A stretch of 64,000 bases of DNA, taken from the NCBI GenBank assembly GCA_002162685.1, contig MAAQ01000008.1, positions 83,057 to 147,056 on the forward strand. The letters are read 5' to 3'. The translations under genes and the position numbers were made by a program. Numbering within the stretch: position 1 is the stretch's first letter; each line of letters starts with the position of its first letter. Of this stretch, positions 43,600 through 53,335 are shown piece by piece. The notes beneath the pieces are model-generated. The model saw nothing but the letters and a program-made list of their open reading frames with translations. It ran no database searches and was not told the DNA's origin. This stretch comes from Flavobacteriales bacterium 33_180_T64. GTDB taxonomy: Bacteria > Bacteroidota > Bacteroidia > Flavobacteriales > Flavobacteriaceae.

Positions 43600-44547
43600 A
43601 TGAATTTAAAAAAGAACCTAATAGTTTTATTTCTTTTTGTGATTACTATTACAGCATGTAAACCAGATGAAGTTGAGTTTTCACTTGTACCAGATAGAGA
43701 TAGAACAGAGCAACAAGCCGTTGATAGAGATTCTTTGTTAGGATATTTAGAAACACACTATTATAATTCTGGAGATTTAGATCTAGCAGGAACAGATTAT
43801 TCTATTAGTGAAATCGTTATTACTGAGTTGCCTCAAGATGCAGAAGGAAATTATTTAGATTTACCAGATCCAGATAATAATACACTTTTAATTAATGCTG
43901 TAGATACGTATACAGCAACTTTTTTGGAAGTAGAATATGAATACTACATATTAAACTTGAATCAAGGCGGAAGCGAGTATAGTCCTAATTTTACTGATTT
44001 AGCCGAATTTGTTTACTCAGGAAACTTATTAGATGAAGAAGTTTTTGATAGTTCTATAAATCCTAGTGGTCCTTTTGATATGATCGCATTAATAGAGGGA
44101 TGGAGACATGTATTACCAAAATTTAATATAGCGTCATCTTTTGAAATTAATCCTGATGGAACTGTGCAATACAATGATTATGGTTTAGGTGTTATGTTTT
44201 TACCTTCTGGATTAGCGTATTTTTCATCGCCTCCTTTTGGAATCCCTGTATATTCAAACTTAATATTTAAGTTTGAATTGTATAGAGCTCAAGAGAATGA
44301 TCATGATGAAGATGGTGTATTTACACATTTAGAAGATTTAAACGGCAATATGGATATTAATGATGATGATACAGATGAAGATGGCTTACCTAACTTTTTT
44401 GATCAGGATGATGATGGCGATGGTGTTTTAACTATTAATGAAGATTTAGATAATGATGGCGACCCTACCAATGATGATTCAAATAATGATGGGATTCCTA
44501 ATTACTTAGATGAAGATGCTACTGAATCTAACCAAGAAGATAATTAA
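43600..44547 (+). CDS. FKBP-type isomerase-like lipoprotein with Ca-binding acidic repeats
   Basis: A 315-residue lipoprotein (lipobox ITACKPD). The middle part (YSGNLLDEEVFDSS, LIEGWRHVLPKF, GLGVMFLPSGLAYFSSPPFG) is an FKBP-type prolyl isomerase fold. From about residue 230 follow acidic repeats of the thrombospondin-3 type (DHDEDGVFTHLEDLNGN, DTDEDGLPNFFDQDDDGDGV, then DNDGD and NDGIPNYLD), which bind Ca2+. Such a pairing suggests surface or periplasmic folding help requiring calcium. The exact substrate is unknown. Confidence 0.8.
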   Translation: MNLKKNLIVLFLFVITITACKPDEVEFSLVPDRDRTEQQAVDRDSLLGYLETHYYNSGDLDLAGTDYSISEIVITELPQDAEGNYLDLPDPDNNTLLINAVDTYTATFLEVEYEYYILNLNQGGSEYSPNFTDLAEFVYSGNLLDEEVFDSSINPSGPFDMIALIEGWRHVLPKFNIASSFEINPDGTVQYNDYGLGVMFLPSGLAYFSSPPFGIPVYSNLIFKFELYRAQENDHDEDGVFTHLEDLNGNMDINDDDTDEDGLPNFFDQDDDGDGVLTINEDLDNDGDPTNDDSNNDGIPNYLDEDATESNQEDN

Positions 44548-44570
44548 AAACTAAAATGCACATAAAAAAA

Positions 44571-44589
44571 AGACGCTAATTTAGCGTCT
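44571..44589. terminator. Bidirectional terminator
   Basis: Stem AGACGCTAA (44571-44579) with TTAGCGTCT (44581-44589), one-base spacer (so an actual loop of a few bases), A-run before and T-run after. It lies between converging genes. Confidence 0.85.
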
Positions 44590-44615
44590 TTTTTAGTTTT
44601 TAAATGTTTTCTTTC

Positions 44616-45209
44616 TTATAATGCTATTGATAAACTTAAAATTAATTGATCTGGTCTAGTGTCAATTCTACTCACAATATCTTCTCCTAAGTTATTACTA
44701 ATAAAGGAGGCTTCATTATCGCTAAACCCTCGTTCATATCGTAAATCAATCCCTATTTTGTTTAAGTTAAGTCCAATCCCAAAATTTAATCCAACTGAGA
44801 ATTCGTTGTCTATAGCGTCAATAGTAATCCCTTCAAATTCAGTATCTAATATATATTGAAGAGAAGGACCTCCAAAAACACTTACAGGACCAATAATTTT
44901 AAATCCTACTAATAATGGAGCGTCAATTTTTTTCATATCAAAAACAGCACTCTCATAATCACTTTTTGTACTTGTATATACAAGTTCAGGTCTAAAGTAT
45001 AAATCATTACCAATCTTTCCGAAGACACCAATGTGATAGCCTATATTACGATCTGGGTTTTGTGCATTGTCGCCAATAGCTTCAAAATAGTCACCATTGG
45101 CATTATAATTTAATCCTCCTTTAAATCCAAAAGAACTTCCTTTTTGTGCATGAGCACTAAAACAAAATACCGTTAATAAAACCGTACTAATAACTAAACT
45201 TTTACTCAT
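44616..45209 (-). CDS. Outer-membrane beta-barrel (porin-family) protein
   Basis: A 197-residue barrel protein from ATG 45209 with signal peptide ending FSAHAQ, FGFKGGLNYNANGD at the mature N-terminus and repeated strands ending GIDLRYERGF and LSLSIAL. A longer frame starts at 45254 but gives a weaker export signal. It belongs to the OmpW/PorT-like barrel class of Bacteroidetes; function is unknown. Eight strands are estimated. Confidence 0.75.
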   Translation of the reverse strand: MSKSLVISTVLLTVFCFSAHAQKGSSFGFKGGLNYNANGDYFEAIGDNAQNPDRNIGYHIGVFGKIGNDLYFRPELVYTSTKSDYESAVFDMKKIDAPLLVGFKIIGPVSVFGGPSLQYILDTEFEGITIDAIDNEFSVGLNFGIGLNLNKIGIDLRYERGFSDNEASFISNNLGEDIVSRIDTRPDQLILSLSIAL

Positions 45210-45396
45210 AACACTATCAATTAGTAGCGCATAGAGTTTTTTTGAAATTTTCATAATATTCGTTTTTTGTGATTTTGATGTATAATATCAAAAACGTTGC
45301 CAAACGAAAATTATTTCTTTCCACACCCTATAGTTTTTACTAAAATGATGTGAAACCTTTAAAATTTCGACTTAATAAAAAGTTGAATTAGACCTT

Positions 45397-46353
45397 TTAG
45401 TTTTTTCTTTTTACTACTTTTTCTGTGGCTTTAATAATAGCGTTAGCATTTAAACCATATTTTTCCATAAGTTGAGCAGGTGTCCCCGATTCTCCAAAAG
45501 TATCATTAGTTGCTACAAATTCTTGAGGAGCTGGATTGTGTTGTGAAAGTACTCTAGCAACACTTTCTCCTAAGCCGCCAAGAAAGTTATGTTCTTCAGC
45601 TGTAACAATGCAGCCTGTTTTAGATACGGAGTCTAAAATAGCTTTATCGTCTAATGGTTTAATTGTATGAATATTTATAACTTCAGCAGATATTCCTCTT
45701 TCATTTAGAGTTTTAGCGGCTTCTAAAGCTTCCCAAACAAGATGCCCAGTAGCAACTATAGTAACATCATTACCATCTGTTAATTTAACAGCTTTACCAA
45801 TTTCAAATTTTTGGTCTTCAGGTGTGAAGTTAGCAACTTTAGGTCTTCCAAAACGAAGATAAACTGGTCCATTATGTTCCGCAATTGCAATTGTTGCAGC
45901 TTTAGTTTGATTGTAATCACATGTGTTAATTACAGTCATACCTGGTAACATTTTCATTAAACCTATATCTTCTAAAATTTGGTGTGTTGCTCCATCTTCA
46001 CCTAAAGTTAATCCAGCATGTGACGCACAGATTTTTACGTTTTTATCAGAATAAGCAATACTCTGTCTTATTTGGTCATAAACTCGACCAGTAGAAAAGT
46101 TTGCAAAAGTTCCAGTAAATGGAATTTTTCCACCAATAGTCATACCAGCTGCTAAGCCAATCATATTTGCTTCAGCGATTCCTACTTGAAAAAAACGTTC
46201 AGGATGGTTTGCTTTAAAATCATCCATTTTTAAAGAACCAATTAAATCAGCACAAAGTGCTACAACATTTTCATTGGTTTGTCCTAATTCTGTTAGTCCA
46301 GCTCCAAAACCTGAGCGTGTATCTTTATTTCCTGTATTTGTATATGTTTTCAT
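45397..46353 (-). CDS. Transketolase, C-terminal subunit
   Basis: A 318-residue protein matching the middle and C-terminal domains of transketolase: pyrimidine-binding (RFFQVGIAEANMIGLAAGM, ASHAGLTLGEDGATHQ) and C-terminal (GHLVWEALEAAKTL, AEEHNFLGG) parts. Together with the N-terminal subunit encoded just upstream (18-base gap) it forms the ThDP enzyme of the pentose phosphate pathway. A split transketolase is common in Bacteroidetes. Confidence 0.93.
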   Translation of the reverse strand: MKTYTNTGNKDTRSGFGAGLTELGQTNENVVALCADLIGSLKMDDFKANHPERFFQVGIAEANMIGLAAGMTIGGKIPFTGTFANFSTGRVYDQIRQSIAYSDKNVKICASHAGLTLGEDGATHQILEDIGLMKMLPGMTVINTCDYNQTKAATIAIAEHNGPVYLRFGRPKVANFTPEDQKFEIGKAVKLTDGNDVTIVATGHLVWEALEAAKTLNERGISAEVINIHTIKPLDDKAILDSVSKTGCIVTAEEHNFLGGLGESVARVLSQHNPAPQEFVATNDTFGESGTPAQLMEKYGLNANAIIKATEKVVKRKN

Positions 46354-46371
46354 TTGTTTTTTAATTGATGA

Positions 46372-47217
46372 TTAGTAATCTCCTAAAGTTTCAGCATTTT
46401 GAACTAATCCAATAGCTAATTGTTCATCGTTTGGTGCTTTACCATGCCAAGCATGTGTATGCATCATGAAATCGACACCATTTCCCATAACTGTGTTTAA
46501 TAAAACACAAACAGGCTTTCCTTTTCCAGTAAGTGATTTCGCTTCAGCCATTCCTTTTAAAATAGCATCAATGTCGTTTCCGTTTTCAATATCAACGACA
46601 GTCCATCCAAAGGCTTCAAATTTTGCTTTAATGCTTCCCATTGGTAAAACATCATCTGTAGCTCCGTCAATCTGTTTCCCGTTTAAATCTATTGTAGAAA
46701 TAAGGTTATCAATATTATTAGCAGATGCATACATAATACCTTCCCAATTTTGACCTTCTTGTAGTTCGCCATCACCATGTAGGCTATATACTAAATGGGT
46801 GTCATTGTTAAGCTTTTTAGCTTGAGCAGCACCTAAAGCAACACTAAATCCCTGACCAAGAGAACCAGAGGCAACACGAATTCCAGGTAAACCTTCATGA
46901 GTTGTTGGATGACCTTGTAATCTTGAATCTAGAAGTCTAAAGGTATTTAATTCATCTACAGGGAAGTATCCTGATCTTGCAAGGACACTATAAAAAACAG
47001 GTGAAATGTGACCGTTTGATAAGAAGAATAAATCTTCATCAATTCCGTCCATGTCAAAAGTATCTTTCCTATCCATAATATCTTGATAGAGTGCTACTAA
47101 AAATTCAGTACACCCAAGGGAACCTCCTGGATGACCAGAATTTACTTTGTGTACCATTCGTAAAATGTCTCTACGAACTTGTGTTGTTAAGTCTTGTAAA
47201 TGTTGTGTATTTGGCAT
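46372..47217 (-). CDS. Transketolase, N-terminal (ThDP-binding) subunit
   Basis: A 281-residue protein carrying the diphosphate-binding half: GHPGGSLGCTEFLVALYQ, SLGQGFSVALGAAQAKKL and the ThDP motif GDGELQEGQNWEGIMYASAN. It is translated first in the operon, whose promoter has perfect TTTG-N19-TACTTTTG elements at 47274-47244. Confidence 0.93.
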   Translation of the reverse strand: MPNTQHLQDLTTQVRRDILRMVHKVNSGHPGGSLGCTEFLVALYQDIMDRKDTFDMDGIDEDLFFLSNGHISPVFYSVLARSGYFPVDELNTFRLLDSRLQGHPTTHEGLPGIRVASGSLGQGFSVALGAAQAKKLNNDTHLVYSLHGDGELQEGQNWEGIMYASANNIDNLISTIDLNGKQIDGATDDVLPMGSIKAKFEAFGWTVVDIENGNDIDAILKGMAEAKSLTGKGKPVCVLLNTVMGNGVDFMMHTHAWHGKAPNDEQLAIGLVQNAETLGDY

Positions 47218-47243
47218 AAAAATAGAGTGTGTGTTTTCAGCAT

Positions 47244-47274
47244 CAAAAGTAAAGTTTTCATTGAGCTAATCAAA
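47244..47274 (-). promoter_or_regulatory. Promoter of the transketolase operon
   Basis: On the minus strand TTTG (47274-47271), 19-base spacer, TACTTTTG (47251-47244): an ideal consensus pair, 26 bases before the ATG. Confidence 0.75.
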
Positions 47275-47412
47275 AATTGAAACGCGTCATTTATTAACGA
47301 TTTTCAACAGTTGCTAACAATTTAAATGAGATTCAAATTTTAGATTAAAGGTTTTAAATTTTCTATGGGATAATTTTATTAAATGTTTAAGACCTTAATA
47401 CGTTGAGATAAT

Positions 47413-47420
47413 TATCTTTG
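47413..47420 (+). promoter_or_regulatory. -7 element of tgt
   Basis: TATCTTTG is an exact -7 match, 20 bases before the ATG at 47441. No convincing -33 TTTG. Confidence 0.45.
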
Positions 47421-47440
47421 CCCACTGATGATTGTTTTTT

Positions 47441-48571
47441 ATGAAATTTGAACTTAAAGCAAGTGACCCTAAAAGTAAAGCAAGAGCTGGAGTAATAACT
47501 ACAGATCATGGTCAAATAGAGACACCTATATTTATGCCAGTTGGAACTGTTGCGTCTGTAAAAGGGGTACACCAGCGAGAACTTAAAAATGATATTAATC
47601 CTGATGTTATTTTAGGAAATACTTACCATTTATACTTAAGACCGCAAACACCTATTTTAGAAAAAGCCGGGGGTTTGCATAAGTTTATGAATTGGGATAG
47701 AAATATCTTAACCGATTCTGGTGGTTATCAAGTGTATTCACTATCTGCGAACAGGAAAATAAAAGAAGAAGGCGTAAAGTTTAAATCTCATATTGATGGG
47801 AGTTATCATGTGTTTACACCAGAAAATGTAATGGAAATACAACGTACTATTGGTGCAGATATTATTATGGCATTTGATGAATGCACACCCTATCCTTGTG
47901 ATTATAATTACGCAAAACGATCAATGCACATGACTCATCGTTGGTTAGAACGTTGTTTAACACATTTAGATAAAACACCATTTAAATATGATTATGAACA
48001 AACGTTTTTTCCTATTGTACAAGGAAGTACATATAAGGATTTGCGACAACAATCTGCAGAGTATATAGCAAATGCAGGTGCTCAAGGAAATGCTATTGGA
48101 GGATTATCTGTTGGAGAACCAGCAGAAGAAATGTACGCTATGACAGATATTGTTTGTGAGATTCTTCCATGGGAAAAACCACGTTATTTAATGGGTGTTG
48201 GTACACCAATTAATATATTAGAAAATATAGCCTTAGGCGTTGATATGTTTGATTGTGTAATGCCTACACGTAATGCAAGAAACGGAATGTTATTTACAGC
48301 CCATGGAACGATAAATATTAAAAATTTAAAATGGGCAGATGATTTTTCTCCAGTTGATGATATGGGAATTACGTTTGTAGATACTGAATATACTAAAGCT
48401 TATTTGAGACATCTATTTACTGTAAATGAATTATTAGGAAAGCAAATTGCTACAATTCACAATCTTGGTTTTTATTTATGGTTGGTAAGAGAGGCAAGAA
48501 AGCATATATTAGCAGGAGATTTTAGAGCTTGGAAAGATAAAATGGTTAAACAAATGGATAATCGCTTATAA
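47441..48571 (+). CDS. tgt: tRNA-guanine transglycosylase, lacking the zinc cysteines
   Basis: A 376-residue Tgt, which swaps guanine-34 for preQ1 in tRNA for queuosine. Catalytic DSGGYQVYSL, GGLSVGEP and the second catalytic Asp in GVDMFDCVMPTRNARNG are intact. But the zinc-binding C-x-C-x-x-C of other bacteria, expected near residues 300-310, reads DDMGITFVDTEYTKAYLRHL here with no Cys, while the later His of IHNL is kept. I believe this is usual in Bacteroidetes. Start is ATG 47441, not TTG 47432. Confidence 0.93.
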   Translation: MKFELKASDPKSKARAGVITTDHGQIETPIFMPVGTVASVKGVHQRELKNDINPDVILGNTYHLYLRPQTPILEKAGGLHKFMNWDRNILTDSGGYQVYSLSANRKIKEEGVKFKSHIDGSYHVFTPENVMEIQRTIGADIIMAFDECTPYPCDYNYAKRSMHMTHRWLERCLTHLDKTPFKYDYEQTFFPIVQGSTYKDLRQQSAEYIANAGAQGNAIGGLSVGEPAEEMYAMTDIVCEILPWEKPRYLMGVGTPINILENIALGVDMFDCVMPTRNARNGMLFTAHGTINIKNLKWADDFSPVDDMGITFVDTEYTKAYLRHLFTVNELLGKQIATIHNLGFYLWLVREARKHILAGDFRAWKDKMVKQMDNRL

Positions 48572-48573
48572 CA

Positions 48574-49644
48574 TTGAAGATACTTGACTGGTACATATTA
48601 AAGCGCTATTTGTTTACATTTTTAATGATGTTGCTACTCTTTATCCCTATTGGAATAACAGTGAATCTTGCCGAAAAAATTGGTAAAATTTTAGAGCGAG
48701 AAGTACCTTTTTCAGCTGTAGCTCAATACTATTTAGATTTTACCATTTATTTTGCCAATTTATTATTTCCTATATTTTTATTCTTATCTGTTATTTGGTT
48801 TACATCCAAATTAGCTAATAATACTGAGATTGTTGCTTTTTTAAGTTCAGGTGTGTCTTTTTGGAGGTTTCTAAGACCTTATATGATAGGTGCTACGATT
48901 ATTGCAAGTTTTGCATTAATCATGGGATTGTATTTAGCGCCCAAAGCAAGTAAAGGGTTTAACCAATTTAAATATAAGTATCTAAAAAATAATTCAAAAG
49001 TTGTAAAAACTACAAATATTTTTAGACAGATAAACGATAATGATTACATATATGTAAGTAGTTTTAATCCCGTTACAAAACGAGGTATTAATTTTAGCCT
49101 AGAGCATTTTGAAGGCAATAAACTTAAGTATAAAATTACGGCGAATTCTATTGTAGATAATGATACTATGTATCGATTAATGACGTATTCTAAGCGTACG
49201 TTTGGTGATCATGAAGATCTAATAGAAACATCAAGAAGAAAAGATCTTATTTTACCTTTTGATGCTGACGATTTAACTCCTGTAGAATACATAGCCGAAA
49301 CGTTACCATACGATGAGCTTACTAGATTTATTAAAAAAGAAAAACAACGTGGCTCATCTAATATTGGTCGTTACCAAGTTGTACAATATAAAAAATGGAG
49401 CTTGCCAGTATCAGTTTTCATTCTTACAATTATAGCTGTCTCTGTATCATCAATTAAAAGGCGTGGTGGAATGGGAGTTAATCTCGCATTTGGTATTACC
49501 ATAGCAATGGTTTATGTCTTTTTTGATAAAGTTTTTGGGGTTATGGCAGAGCAATCTAGCTTTAATCCGCTATTGGCAGTATGGTTTCCTAATATCGTTT
49601 TTGGTATCTTAGCTGCTTATCTGCTATATAATGCCAAACGCTAA
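48574..49644 (+). CDS. LptF/LptG-family permease
   Basis: A 356-residue inner-membrane protein starting at TTG 48574 (MKILDWYILKRYLFTFLM), two bases after the tgt stop. It has six helices in the LptF/G layout and a periplasmic jellyroll loop between helices 3 and 4. It belongs to the LPS exporter that moves LPS from the inner to outer membrane. Overlaps the next gene by 14 bases. Confidence 0.88.
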   Translation: MKILDWYILKRYLFTFLMMLLLFIPIGITVNLAEKIGKILEREVPFSAVAQYYLDFTIYFANLLFPIFLFLSVIWFTSKLANNTEIVAFLSSGVSFWRFLRPYMIGATIIASFALIMGLYLAPKASKGFNQFKYKYLKNNSKVVKTTNIFRQINDNDYIYVSSFNPVTKRGINFSLEHFEGNKLKYKITANSIVDNDTMYRLMTYSKRTFGDHEDLIETSRRKDLILPFDADDLTPVEYIAETLPYDELTRFIKKEKQRGSSNIGRYQVVQYKKWSLPVSVFILTIIAVSVSSIKRRGGMGVNLAFGITIAMVYVFFDKVFGVMAEQSSFNPLLAVWFPNIVFGILAAYLLYNAKR

Positions 49645-50545
49645 ACTTAAAAATTATCTTCATTTACATTTTCTGGTTTTTATAGCTGGTTTTACAGCAA
49701 TTTTAGGAGAATTGATTTCTATAGGTTCTGCTGCTTTAGTTTGGTATCGAATGCTTATAGCCGGTGTTTTAATGTTCATTTATATTAAGGTGATTAAGCT
49801 TAAAATTCAAATATCAACAAAAACTAAATTCAAGTTTTTTGGTGCAGGAATTATTATAGCTTTGCATTGGATAACATTCTTTGAAGCCATAAATCAATCT
49901 AATGTATCTATTACTTTAGCCATGTTTTCTACAGGTGCCTTTTTTGCTTCTTTTATTGAACCTTTAATTTATAAACGTAAAATTATTTGGTTTGAAATTC
50001 TCTTCGGAATGATTGTTATATTCGGAGTATTTTTAATTACTCAAAGTGAAATAAAATATCTTAATGGTATCATATTAGGAGTATTTTCAGCATTATTCTC
50101 AACATTATTTGCTGTCATTAATGGACGATTTATCGAAGAACACTCGGCGACTGTTATATCTTTTTATGAGTTTATAAGTGGTGTTGTATTTTTATCGTTA
50201 TTTATTCTCTTTTTTAATGAAGGTTTCACGGTCGAGTTTTTTACTTTAAAACCATACGATTGGGTTTATCTATTTCTTTTAGCATCCATCTGTACAGCTT
50301 ATGCATTTATAGGCTCTGTGAAAGTAATGCGTTATATAAGCCCATATACTGTAGTATTAACTTACAATCTAGAACCATTGTATGGTATTGCACTGGCACT
50401 ATTATTATTTCCAGAAACAGAAACGATGAGCACACAATTTTACTATGGTGCTTTTTTGGTATTAGCCACAGTATTAGCAGACGGCATTTTAAAAAACTAC
50501 AAGAGTTATAAAAAGCGAAGTACCTTAGCAAACAAACCCGATTAA
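49631..50545 (+). CDS. EamA-family (DMT) transporter
   Basis: A 304-residue membrane protein with ten helices in two EamA repeats (LVWYRMLIAGVLMFIYIK and YISPYTVVLTYNLEPLYGIALALL). Drug/metabolite transporters export amino acids, nucleosides or toxic compounds; substrate unknown. It overlaps the LptF/G gene by 14 bases, so it is in the same transcript. Confidence 0.85.
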   Translation: MPNAKLKNYLHLHFLVFIAGFTAILGELISIGSAALVWYRMLIAGVLMFIYIKVIKLKIQISTKTKFKFFGAGIIIALHWITFFEAINQSNVSITLAMFSTGAFFASFIEPLIYKRKIIWFEILFGMIVIFGVFLITQSEIKYLNGIILGVFSALFSTLFAVINGRFIEEHSATVISFYEFISGVVFLSLFILFFNEGFTVEFFTLKPYDWVYLFLLASICTAYAFIGSVKVMRYISPYTVVLTYNLEPLYGIALALLLFPETETMSTQFYYGAFLVLATVLADGILKNYKSYKKRSTLANKPD

Positions 50546-50551
50546 AGTTTT

Positions 50552-50559
50552 TATATTTG
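50552..50559 (+). promoter_or_regulatory. -7 element of accA
   Basis: TATATTTG, exact, 45 bases before the accA ATG. The -33 element is unclear. Confidence 0.5.
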
Positions 50560-50604
50560 CATTAACTAACTAAAAGATTAATTAAGAACTAAATCAAAAT
50601 TTCA

Positions 50605-51558
50605 ATGGAATATTTAGATTTTGAACTCCCTATAAAAGAACTTCAAGACCAGCTTAAAAAATGTCGATTAATTGGAGAGGAGAGTGATGTTGACGTTACT
50701 CAAACTTGTAAGAAAATCGAAAAAAAGCTACTTGAAACTAAAAAGGAAATATACAAAAATCTTACAGCTTGGCAACGTGTTCAGCTTTCAAGGCATCCTG
50801 ATAGACCCTATACATTAGACCATATTAAGGCATTATGTGGAGGATCGTTTTTAGAATTACATGGTGATCGCAATGTCAAAGACGATAAGGCGATGATAGG
50901 TGGTTTAGGTAAAATTGGAGACCAAACATATATGTTTATTGGCCAACAAAAAGGATTTAATACCAAAACAAGACAATATAGAAACTTCGGAATGTCAAAT
51001 CCTGAAGGCTATCGTAAAGCATTACGTTTAATGAAATCTGCTGAGAAGTTTGGAATTCCTGTAGTGACATTAATCGATACTCCAGGTGCATATCCAGGTT
51101 TAGAAGCTGAAGAACGCGGACAAGGCGAAGCGATTGCTAGAAATATTATTGAAATGACACGCCTTAAAGTACCAATTATTACCATAATTATTGGGGAAGG
51201 TGCTTCAGGTGGAGCCTTAGGTATTGGTGTTGGTGATAGAGTATTAATGTTAGAAAATACATGGTACTCTGTGATTTCACCAGAATCTTGTTCTTCAATT
51301 CTTTGGAGAAGTTGGGAATATAAAGAACAAGCTGCTGAAGCTTTGAAGTTAACTGCTCCAGATATGAAAAGAATGAAGTTAGTTGACAATATTATAAAAG
51401 AGCCTTTAGGAGGAGCGCATACTGATAAAGCTGCAACTTTTCTAGCAGTAAAATCTGCTATCGAAAAAAATTATGAGGAACTTAAAAACTTATCACCAAA
51501 AGATTTAGTAAATCAACGTATGGATAAGTACTTGGCAATGGGAGTTTTTAAAAGCTAA
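50605..51558 (+). CDS. accA: Acetyl-CoA carboxylase carboxyltransferase subunit alpha
   Basis: A 317-residue AccA, which with AccD transfers carboxyl from biotin to acetyl-CoA to give malonyl-CoA. Visible are the N-terminal helix, [15 protein letters not shown] [13 protein letters not shown], the substrate loop [20 protein letters not shown] and [12 protein letters not shown]. Length is standard. It stands alone with a terminator. Confidence 0.97.
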   Translation: MEYLDFELPIKELQDQLKKCRLIGEESDVDVTQTCKKIEKKLLETKKEIYKNLTAWQRVQLSRHPDRPYTLDHIKALCGGSFLELHGDRNVKDDKAMIGGLGKIGDQTYMFIGQQKGFNTKTRQYRNFGMSNPEGYRKALRLMKSAEKFGIPVVTLIDTPGAYPGLEAEERGQGEAIARNIIEMTRLKVPIITIIIGEGASGGALGIGVGDRVLMLENTWYSVISPESCSSILWRSWEYKEQAAEALKLTAPDMKRMKLVDNIIKEPLGGAHTDKAATFLAVKSAIEKNYEELKNLSPKDLVNQRMDKYLAMGVFKS

Positions 51559-51580
51559 TCCTTATAATATAACGGATTTA

Positions 51581-51608
51581 AAAAACTGAAGCATTGTGTT
51601 TCGGTTTT
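51581..51608 (+). terminator. Terminator after accA
   Basis: Stem AAAAACTGAA (51581-51590) with TTCGGTTTTT (51599-51608), one G-T pair, loop GCATTGTG, followed by T residues. Confidence 0.75.
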
Positions 51609-51724
51609 TTTTGTCGCTATTAACAATATAATCAAGTTATTAACAGTTAAAATGTTGATGACCTGTTAAGATTGAAAATTTCTAAAATTCAATTTTAACT
51701 ATCAATTTATTTACATTCGTAGTT

Positions 51725-53263
51725 ATGAAACAACCTAATCAATTACAAGGCTATAAAGTCGATAAAAGCACAATTATTAGCTTAGAGAAAGGAAAAATAC
51801 CTCCTCAAGCTATTGATTTAGAGGAGGTTGTGCTTGGAGCAATGATGATTGATAAAAAAGGTGTTGATGAGGTAATTGACATTTTAAGTGCCGACGCTTT
51901 TTATAAAGAAGCACATAAAAATATCTTTGCAGCTATTTTTAAATTATTTGAAAATAGTGAACCTGTCGATTTGTTAACCGTTTCTAGTCAGCTTAAAAAA
52001 GATGCAAAGCTAGATTTAATTGGCGGTGATTTTTATCTTATTTCCTTAACACAACGAGTGTCTTCTTCTGCGCATATTGAGTTCCATGCGCGTATCATTT
52101 TGCAAAAATATATTCAGCGAAGTTTAATTAAAATTTCAAATGAAATTATTGAAGAAGCATACGATGAAACCAAAGATGTTTTTGATTTACTAGATACAGC
52201 CGAAGCAAAACTTTACGAAGTGACCCAGGGTAACGTTAAGAAATCTACCGAAACAGCTCAAAGTTTGGTGATTCAAGCAAAAAAGAGAATTGAAGAGATT
52301 TCAAACAAAGAAGGATTAAGTGGTATTCCTACAGGATTTACCAAATTGGATAAATTAACATCTGGATGGCAGCCTAGTGATTTAATTATTATTGCTGCAC
52401 GTCCAGGTATGGGTAAAACGGCATTAACTTTGACAATGGCAAGAAATATTGCTGTTGATAGTAATATTCCTGTGGCATTTTTCTCTTTAGAAATGTCATC
52501 TGTACAATTAATTACACGTTTAATTTCTTCGGAAACAGGCTTGTCTTCAGAAAAATTAAGAACAGGTAAGTTAGAAAAACACGAGTGGGAACAATTAAAT
52601 GTAAAGGTGAAAACATTAGAAAAAGCACCTTTATTTATCGATGATACACCATCGCTTTCTATTTTTGATTTACGTGCAAAAGCACGTCGTTTAGCTTCAC
52701 AGTATGGTGTTAAAATGATTATGATTGATTATTTACAATTAATGACGGCTGGAGGAGGTCAAAAAGGAGGAAATCGTGAGCAAGAAATTTCTATGATTTC
52801 TCGTAACCTAAAAGCTTTGGCTAAAGAATTAAGTGTACCAGTAATTGCCTTATCTCAATTATCACGTGCCGTTGAAACACGTGGCGGAAGTAAGCGTCCT
52901 TTGTTATCAGATTTACGTGAATCTGGAGCTATTGAGCAAGATGCCGATATTGTAAGTTTTATCTTTAGACCTGAATATTATAAGATTGATGAATGGGACG
53001 ATGATGAGCGTTCTCCAACAGAAGGTCAAGGTGAATTTATTGTTGCAAAACATAGAAATGGTGGTTTAGAAAATATCAGGCTGAAGTTTATTGGACATTT
53101 AGGTAAGTTTGATAACCTTGATGATTTTGATACACCTTTTGGGGAGTTTCATTCTAAAATGAATGCTGCAGCTAATGACGATACATTTAAACCCGACAAT
53201 TTTCCATCGGCTTCAGATGCTTTTGGTGCTCCAGGTGAAGATGATAATGACGTGCCATTTTAA
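51725..53263 (+). CDS. dnaB: Replicative DNA helicase
   Basis: A 512-residue DnaB: N-terminal domain (PPQAIDLEEVVLGAMMIDKK) followed by the RecA-like helicase core with Walker A ARPGMGKTALTL, Walker B MIMIDYLQLM and SQLSRAVETR. The acidic C-tail DDNDVPF is usual for the family. It opens the replication fork. Not interrupted by an intein. Confidence 0.96.
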   Translation: MKQPNQLQGYKVDKSTIISLEKGKIPPQAIDLEEVVLGAMMIDKKGVDEVIDILSADAFYKEAHKNIFAAIFKLFENSEPVDLLTVSSQLKKDAKLDLIGGDFYLISLTQRVSSSAHIEFHARIILQKYIQRSLIKISNEIIEEAYDETKDVFDLLDTAEAKLYEVTQGNVKKSTETAQSLVIQAKKRIEEISNKEGLSGIPTGFTKLDKLTSGWQPSDLIIIAARPGMGKTALTLTMARNIAVDSNIPVAFFSLEMSSVQLITRLISSETGLSSEKLRTGKLEKHEWEQLNVKVKTLEKAPLFIDDTPSLSIFDLRAKARRLASQYGVKMIMIDYLQLMTAGGGQKGGNREQEISMISRNLKALAKELSVPVIALSQLSRAVETRGGSKRPLLSDLRESGAIEQDADIVSFIFRPEYYKIDEWDDDERSPTEGQGEFIVAKHRNGGLENIRLKFIGHLGKFDNLDDFDTPFGEFHSKMNAAANDDTFKPDNFPSASDAFGAPGEDDNDVPF

Positions 53264-53335
53264 GAAAATTTTAGATATTTTAATAACTAATTACTCTAAA
53301 TTTGCTAATTCAGATAAGAAAAGAAAATTTGCCTC

